DNA of 9,793 bases. It comes from Promethearchaeota archaeon (GTDB lineage: Archaea; Asgardarchaeota; Lokiarchaeia; Sigynarchaeales; MK-D1). The notes below the pieces were generated by a model that saw only the letters and a list, made by a program, of their open reading frames with translations, ran no database searches and was not told the origin of the DNA. The stretch is taken from the NCBI GenBank assembly GCA_016839385.1, contig JAEOUK010000604.1:1-9793 (forward strand). The letters are read 5' to 3'. The position numbers and the translations under genes are program-made. Shown here piece after piece: positions 6,528 to 9,793 of this stretch (positions are counted from its first letter, which is position 1; every line of letters begins with the position of its first letter).

Positions 6528-6893
6528 ATGAAAAGTTGCACATCATGTGGATTGGAAATTTCTGAAGAACAATATTCTAACTTTGATGGTATGTGTCCTG
6601 AATGCATACGAGCAAAAAAATATGGGGTTATAAAAGAACACCAACCTAATACAATGGAGCCTTGTCATTTTTGCAATCGGGTTGCAACTAACGACTGTGA
6701 TGATTGCGGGAAACCCTTATGTGGTTGGCATATGCATCAGAGAACCGTCCATAAAGATTCAACAGAGATTGTTAATCGTTGTCCAGATTGTGAAGACGAA
6801 TACTCAAAACAATCTGCAATTTGTTTTGTATTCGTCATTTTTGCTGTGTTGGGTATTTTTATCATCTCACTAATTGGAGCTGCTTTTGTCTAA
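6528..6893 (+). CDS. Zinc-ribbon plus B-box-like finger protein with C-terminal membrane anchor (paralogue 2)
   Basis: 121 residues, a shorter paralogue of the preceding gene. The N-terminal ribbon has C4, C7, C23, C26 (SCTSCGLEISEEQ...GMCPEC). The second finger runs C46-x2-C49-x7-C57-x2-C60-x4-C65-x2-H68, followed by H70, H75 and CPDC (C85, C88). The C-x2-C-x7-C-x2-C-x4-C-x2-H spacing is that of B-box-type fingers, known from eukaryotic TRIM proteins and scattered prokaryotic proteins. A single hydrophobic helix at about 97-120 ends the protein, so it is probably tail-anchored with the fingers in the cytoplasm. A GGAG SD at 6518-6521 sits six bases before the ATG, which fixes this start. The gene is convergent with the tRNA-Ala on the other strand. 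The role is unknown; the pair may act as a heteromer. Confidence 0.85.
   Translation: MKSCTSCGLEISEEQYSNFDGMCPECIRAKKYGVIKEHQPNTMEPCHFCNRVATNDCDDCGKPLCGWHMHQRTVHKDSTEIVNRCPDCEDEYSKQSAICFVFVIFAVLGIFIISLIGAAFV
6555..6573 (+). repeat. 19-bp direct repeat, copy 2, within the paralogous zinc-ribbon genes
   Basis: Identical to 6001-6019 and in the same codon phase. It encodes the EISEEQ segment of the second paralogue. Confidence 0.85.
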
Positions 6894-6931
6894 TATAACA
6901 ATATAGTCTGAGACAAGCGAAGATGTTATAT
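6893..6931. repeat. Inverted repeat in the convergent gap
   Basis: ATATAACA (6893-6900) and TGTTATAT (6924-6931) are perfect 8-bp inverted arms separated by 23 bases. They lie between the zinc-finger gene stop and the 3' end of the minus-strand tRNA. They may serve as a bidirectional 3' boundary, but AT-only arms with a long loop are weak. Confidence 0.3.
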
Positions 6932-6935
6932 ACAG

Positions 6936-6941
6936 AAAAAA
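6936..6941 (-). terminator. T6 terminator of tRNA-Ala
   Basis: On the minus strand, six Ts follow one base after the encoded CCA of the tRNA. This is a typical archaeal tRNA termination signal. Confidence 0.6.
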
Positions 6942-6942
6942 T

Positions 6943-7052
6943 TGGTGGACAATGGGCGATTTGAACGCCCGACCCCTGCCAGTTTGGTTGTATTGACGAA
7001 AATTTTGCTATACAATGCCAAGGCAGTGCTCTTCCAACTGAGCTAATTGCCC
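6943..7052 (-). tRNA. tRNA-Ala(GGC), intron-containing, CCA encoded
   Basis: Read on the minus strand, the 110-base gene gives a 76-base mature tRNA after removal of a 34-base intron. The acceptor stem is GGGCAAT/ATTGTCC, with a G3-U70 wobble pair, the main identity element for alanyl-tRNA synthetase. The D arm is GCTC-AGTTGGAA-GAGC and the anticodon stem is CTGCC/GGCAG. After splicing the loop is TTGGCAT with anticodon GGC. The variable loop is GGGTC, and the T arm is GGGCG-TTCAAAT-CGCCC. Discriminator A is followed by an encoded CCA (6943-6945) and then T6. A weak TATA-like AATATT (7079-7084) lies about 30 bp upstream. The anticodon and G3-U70 agree on alanine. No second copy of the tRNA 3' end is visible nearby, so there is no sign of an integrated element. 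Confidence 0.96.
6982..7015 (-). other. 34-nt tRNA intron at position 37/38 (bulge-helix-bulge-like)
   Basis: The intron lies between A37 and T38. Central helix: TTGG (tRNA 32-35) pairs with CCAA near the intron 3' end, giving the expected 4 bp. The 3' bulge is ACT, cut before T38. An intron-internal stem TTGTAT/ATACAA follows, leaving a 5' bulge of CA or CAT depending on whether the first T-A pair forms. This is the substrate shape for the archaeal tRNA splicing endonuclease. The exact cut sites are inferred from the canonical position. Confidence 0.88.
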
Positions 7053-7078
7053 ATCTATGATCAAGGTAGTAAATCAAC

Positions 7079-7084
7079 AATATT
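7079..7084 (-). promoter_or_regulatory. Weak TATA-like element of tRNA-Ala
   Basis: AATATT is centred about 30 bp upstream of the tRNA 5' end on the minus strand, roughly where an archaeal TATA box would sit if the leader is a few bases long. It is a minimal match. Confidence 0.25.
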
Positions 7085-7163
7085 GCAGATGGGTTTTAAT
7101 TTTTTCGCTCGTGAGTCTAATTGGATAGTACCTTATCTTCTAGAGAGTATCAATGCAATTATA

Positions 7164-7181
7164 ATCTTGAATATTTAAGAT
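7164..7181 (+). promoter_or_regulatory. Near-perfect palindrome overlapping a TATA box, candidate operator/promoter
   Basis: ATCTTGAATATTTAAGAT is an 18-bp palindrome with one mismatched pair (7169/7176). It contains ATATTTAA (7171-7178), centred about 26 bp before the TTG start at 7201. A regulator bound here would block TBP/TFB, the usual mode of archaeal repression. The rest of the gap 7053-7200 holds the tRNA promoter side and nothing else I can identify. Confidence 0.4.
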
Positions 7182-7200
7182 CAAACTAGGGGCAAAAAAA

Positions 7201-7686
7201 TTGACGTCTCTGCTTAAGAACGTACTCAATTATATATATTCAGATCAATCTGAACCGAATGTACCTCATGAATTTAAAGTTTCCGTAGAAGAATGTCTAT
7301 ATGTGCATTTTTTACTCACAAGCTTAAGAAGGGATATTAATATCATTTCAAAATGCGAAAAGATGTTCAATTATTTGCATGCAAATGCAGAATATTCCCG
7401 ATTTTTTAACCAACCAGACATTCAACAAATAATAGAAGATCAGAAGAGGGGGATTGGGCGCCCTCATACACGATTAGGATTTACAACATTTCCATTTGAA
7501 TGGATTTTATGGAACTTGACCAAAGCTTTCTGGATAAATGGGTATAACATAATGGAATTTTTATTTATAACTAGTAATTATCCCAATTCAGTCATAACAA
7601 AAGAAATTATTACCAAAGCTTTACAATATTCAAAAAAAGACTATGGAATGAAGTTTCTTGAAGAGTGGAGTTATTTAAATCCGTGA
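7201..7686 (+). CDS. Hypothetical protein, 161 residues, unknown
   Basis: Not recognised. It looks soluble and mostly helical, with no signal peptide, membrane helix or cysteine cluster. Features visible are a C-terminal stretch rich in aromatic residues (TTFPFEWILWNLTKAFWINGYNIMEFLF, written here as about residues 98-124) and a basic turn (QKRGIGRPHTRLG). The start is TTG: an in-frame stop lies at 7168-7170, and there is no ATG or GTG between that stop and 7201. The TTG is preceded by AGGGG (7188-7192) at SD spacing. A TATA-like element about 26 bp upstream would start transcription almost at the TTG, which conflicts with SD use. A later start is possible but would lose much of the protein. 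It may be a lineage-specific gene. The transporter gene follows after 86 bp with its own promoter candidate. Confidence 0.65.
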   Translation: MTSLLKNVLNYIYSDQSEPNVPHEFKVSVEECLYVHFLLTSLRRDINIISKCEKMFNYLHANAEYSRFFNQPDIQQIIEDQKRGIGRPHTRLGFTTFPFEWILWNLTKAFWINGYNIMEFLFITSNYPNSVITKEIITKALQYSKKDYGMKFLEEWSYLNP

Positions 7687-7741
7687 TTGAGTATGGTGAA
7701 ATTTTGATAAAGTCGATATTGTAAATACCAAATGGATTGAA

Positions 7742-7749
7742 TTTTATAG
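7742..7749 (+). promoter_or_regulatory. Candidate TATA box for the MFS transporter
   Basis: TTTTATAG is centred about 27 bp before ATG 7773, the standard archaeal distance to the transcription start. No SD precedes that ATG, so a leaderless mRNA beginning at it fits. This supports ATG 7773 over the upstream TTG at 7737, which lies before the box. Confidence 0.45.
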
Positions 7750-7772
7750 TTCTTAGTAATAAAAGAATAACC

Positions 7773-9272
7773 ATGAGTGAAAAAATCCGAAAATTTGGGA
7801 GTATTTTCATATTTCTACCATTAATGATTCTAATTAGTTCAGATGCATCCCTTGTGTTAGTCAACCAAGTGCCTATAATGGTAGAATTTGGTATAACAAA
7901 TAATTTCACAATTATCGGCATGATTGTAGGATTATCATTGATAGCTCATGCAATATGTATGCCAATATTTGGTTATCTTGCAGATAAATATCCAAGAAAA
8001 TGGATTTTGATAATTGGAGCAGGAATTTGGTCTATTTTCGAGGTTGCAGTCTATTTTTCACCTCAGAATATATTCATATTCATGTTATTCAGAATTATAG
8101 CCAGTGGTGCCGCAGCTTCTCAAGCACCTGTTACAATGAGTCTTCTATCAGACATTTTTTCATCAGAGAAAAGAGGAAATTCCTTTGCATGGTGGGGACT
8201 AGCTTCAACAATTGGAAGTTTAGGAGGTGCAACAATAGGAACTGCATTTAATCCAATTTTTAAAGACCAAACTTACAATACATTAGAATCATTAGCCGAA
8301 AAAATTATTTATATTGAAACTCATTTTATACCGGAGGAGATTGGAAAATGGAGAATTCCATTTCTTATCATGGCTGCTGGCGGGTTATTCTTTACATTCT
8401 TAGTATTTTTAGTTAAAGAGCCTAAACGTGGAAGTACAGAAAAAGAATTAAAAGAAGTATTGGCAGATGAAAATGTGGATTATTCAAAATCCTATCGGAT
8501 TAAATTTTCAGATTTACGATATATTTACAAACGTAAATCTAATTTCTGGTTGATTATTAACTGGGTTGACACAGTCACTAGTGGAATAGTGGTAGGATTT
8601 CTTATCACATGGATAACAATCGAGATTGGATTGTCATTCAAAGTAGAAAATTTAGCTATCGCAATACCTTATGTAGGAATTTTAGTCGCTTTCATGCTGT
8701 TTGGTCAATTCTACTTCTCGAAAAGAGGAGATATGAAAGTACAAAGGGGAGATCGTTCAGGGCGAGTCAAGATGGCAATCTTATGTGGAGTTGCAAATAT
8801 TCCGCTTTTATTGATTGGATTTTTGTTTTACCCGAATTTTGGAACAAAAACATTCTTCCGAGGTCTGGTGAATCTTTCATCCTCTCCTTGGTTGTTCTAT
8901 ATACTGTTGATTGTGATGGCGTTGATATTAGGAGCAGGATTCGCGTTTGTGATGGGTATAGCTCCTAATTGGTACGCGTCGATGCTAGATGTCAATCTTC
9001 CAGAACACAGAGGAACAATGATTGCTACAGCTGCTTTTCTTGATGCGCTTGGGCGTGCTTTAGGTTCCTGGTTTGGAGGGTATATGATTGACAAGTTTAT
9101 TTTCTGGGGAAGTCCTCTTCCGATTTCGGACACAATTGTATTTTCAGCCCTAACCTTTGGCATAATCAGCGCTGTGTTATGGTTGCCAATATTGAAACAT
9201 AGTAGACATGATTTTGAGGAAATTGCGATAACACTTGAAAAACGTGCTAAAGAACTGGAAAAACAGCAGTAA
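7773..9272 (+). CDS. Major facilitator superfamily transporter
   Basis: 499 residues from ATG 7773 (MSEKIRKFG). The frame is open to TTG 7737, but that would add 12 residues and fall upstream of the likely TATA box. The protein has about 12 hydrophobic helices in two halves. The loop after helix 2 carries the MFS motif A, GYLADKYPRK (about 67-76). Helix 4/5 follows with FRIIASGAAASQAPVTMSLLSDIF and the SSEKRGNSFAWWG loop, a pattern like that of spinster-type and related organic-solute carriers. Two soluble loops stand out: an insertion between helices 5 and 6 (about 213-232 in residues, FNPIFKDQTYNTLES...), and a charged central loop after helix 6 (KEPKRGSTEKELKEVLADENVDY). It acts in the cell membrane, presumably driven by an ion gradient. 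The substrate cannot be read from the sequence. The methyltransferase gene starts 15 bp downstream, so they are probably cotranscribed. Confidence 0.92.
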   Translation: MSEKIRKFGSIFIFLPLMILISSDASLVLVNQVPIMVEFGITNNFTIIGMIVGLSLIAHAICMPIFGYLADKYPRKWILIIGAGIWSIFEVAVYFSPQNIFIFMLFRIIASGAAASQAPVTMSLLSDIFSSEKRGNSFAWWGLASTIGSLGGATIGTAFNPIFKDQTYNTLESLAEKIIYIETHFIPEEIGKWRIPFLIMAAGGLFFTFLVFLVKEPKRGSTEKELKEVLADENVDYSKSYRIKFSDLRYIYKRKSNFWLIINWVDTVTSGIVVGFLITWITIEIGLSFKVENLAIAIPYVGILVAFMLFGQFYFSKRGDMKVQRGDRSGRVKMAILCGVANIPLLLIGFLFYPNFGTKTFFRGLVNLSSSPWLFYILLIVMALILGAGFAFVMGIAPNWYASMLDVNLPEHRGTMIATAAFLDALGRALGSWFGGYMIDKFIFWGSPLPISDTIVFSALTFGIISAVLWLPILKHSRHDFEEIAITLEKRAKELEKQQ

Positions 9273-9287
9273 AAGGATTTATTCGAT

Positions 9288-9793
9288 ATGTATGGTGATT
9301 CTGAAAAAGATCCCGTTGTGAAATACTATGATGAAACCCTTGGAGTAAGTGGAAATTCTGAAATCGAGTGGTATTCTCGCAAAGTTTCTGATTTTGGAGG
9401 GCCTATACTAGATACTGCATGCGGAACAGGTAGATTATCAATTCATTTTGCACAACTTGGATATAAAGTTGTTTCTATTGACAATTCATTTGGAATGTTG
9501 CAGTTATTTTCAGAAAAATTAGATAAGGAACCATTATTGAAACGAAATATCTCGTTATATAATATGCCCATAGATAATTTCCAGTTGGAAGAAAAATTCA
9601 ACACAATTCTCTGCGTAGATGCATTTTTTCACAATATCACTCTAGAACAAGAAAAAAACTGCTTAAACTGTGTGAAGAATCATCTTAGTCCAAATGGAAG
9701 GTTTTTCTTTAATGTACATAATTTTAATCCGAATTTCATAGAGCAATGCAAAGTTTCCCGAGGAAAAATATGGAAATTGCGTAAGAAATATTG
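9288..9793 (+). CDS. Class I SAM-dependent methyltransferase, 3' end cut by the window
   Basis: 168 codons are visible, open to the window edge. The Rossmann-fold signature is clear. Motif I is ILDTACGTGRLSIHFAQLG (40-58), with the glycine loop that holds S-adenosylmethionine. The acidic residue at the end of strand 2 is D65 in VVSIDNSFGML, which would bind the ribose. YNMPIDNF (91-98) follows, where the adenine-binding acidic residue usually lies, then strand 4 NTILCVDAFFHN (105-116) and strand 5 after LSPNGRFFFNVH (133-144). This arrangement is that of small-molecule methyltransferases of the Methyltransf_25/UbiE-like type; the substrate is unknown. ATG 9288 has AAGGA (9273-9277) at SD spacing and starts 15 bp after the transporter stop, suggesting one transcript. 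Confidence 0.88.
   Translation, partial: MYGDSEKDPVVKYYDETLGVSGNSEIEWYSRKVSDFGGPILDTACGTGRLSIHFAQLGYKVVSIDNSFGMLQLFSEKLDKEPLLKRNISLYNMPIDNFQLEEKFNTILCVDAFFHNITLEQEKNCLNCVKNHLSPNGRFFFNVHNFNPNFIEQCKVSRGKIWKLRKKY

Noticed and set aside
6862..7080. Minus-strand open frame across the tRNA-Ala gene
   Set aside because: It covers the whole tRNA and part of the zinc-finger gene; the open frame is incidental to the tRNA sequence.
6943..7200. Integration (att) site at the tRNA gene
   Set aside because: No repeat of the tRNA 3' end, no integrase and no foreign-looking block is visible in the window.
7053..7200. Possible extra structured RNA on the plus strand beside the tRNA
   Set aside because: Apart from the short palindrome near 7164-7181 I could find no convincing long stem or known RNA motif.
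7737..7772. TTG 7737 as the start of the MFS transporter
   Set aside because: It lies upstream of the likely TATA box; ATG 7773 is at leaderless distance from that box and gives a normal MFS N terminus.
8897..9163. Minus-strand open frame within the transporter gene
   Set aside because: It is a shadow of the MFS coding sequence with no start signals; the plus-strand frame has clear membrane helices here.
1..9793. CRISPR array, insertion sequence or defence system
   Set aside because: No regularly spaced repeats, transposase, nuclease or other defence-type domain is seen; the only direct repeats are the 19-bp and shorter identities between the two paralogous genes.

Overview
The window looks archaeal. 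The strongest evidence is a minus-strand alanine tRNA split by a short intron at the canonical 37/38 position, in a bulge-helix-bulge-like fold. Supporting signs are an archaeal/eukaryotic-type seryl-tRNA synthetase, candidate TATA boxes about 25-27 bp before several starts (which suggests leaderless mRNAs), T-tract terminators, and a mix of leaderless and Shine-Dalgarno (SD) starts. Base composition is AT-rich. The many small cysteine-rich proteins and a B-box-like finger would suit an Asgard archaeon, but nothing here proves that, and the lineage is an inference.

Left part (1-2955): two tightly coupled genes. The first encodes a membrane-anchored protein with a large, probably extracytoplasmic, sequon-rich domain. 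The second encodes a polytopic membrane protein and starts one base after the first one's stop codon. I recognise neither family. A T-rich tract follows.

Middle part (2956-6893): six same-strand genes, with gaps of 25 to 116 bp. They encode a small protein with a CxxC and a C-terminal coiled coil; a DUF3795-type cysteine-rich protein with an extra zinc ribbon; seryl-tRNA synthetase (serS), preceded by a long inverted repeat; a protein whose C-terminal half resembles an EMAPII/MetG/YtpR-type tRNA-binding OB fold; and two tandem paralogous zinc-finger proteins, each with one C-terminal membrane segment. The serS and tRNA-binding-like neighbours suggest a translation-related theme, but shared operon function is not shown.

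Right part (6894-9793): tRNA-Ala(GGC) on the minus strand, converging on the second zinc-finger gene. Then come a divergently placed unknown 161-residue protein with a TTG start behind a palindrome-overlapped TATA box, a 12-helix MFS transporter, and the first 168 codons of a class I SAM-dependent methyltransferase that runs off the end of the window.

I see no CRISPR array, insertion sequence, prophage gene or attachment-site duplication. The items most worth following up are the orphan tRNA-binding-domain protein beside serS, the serS-upstream inverted repeat, the zinc-finger/membrane paralogue pair and the intron-containing tRNA.
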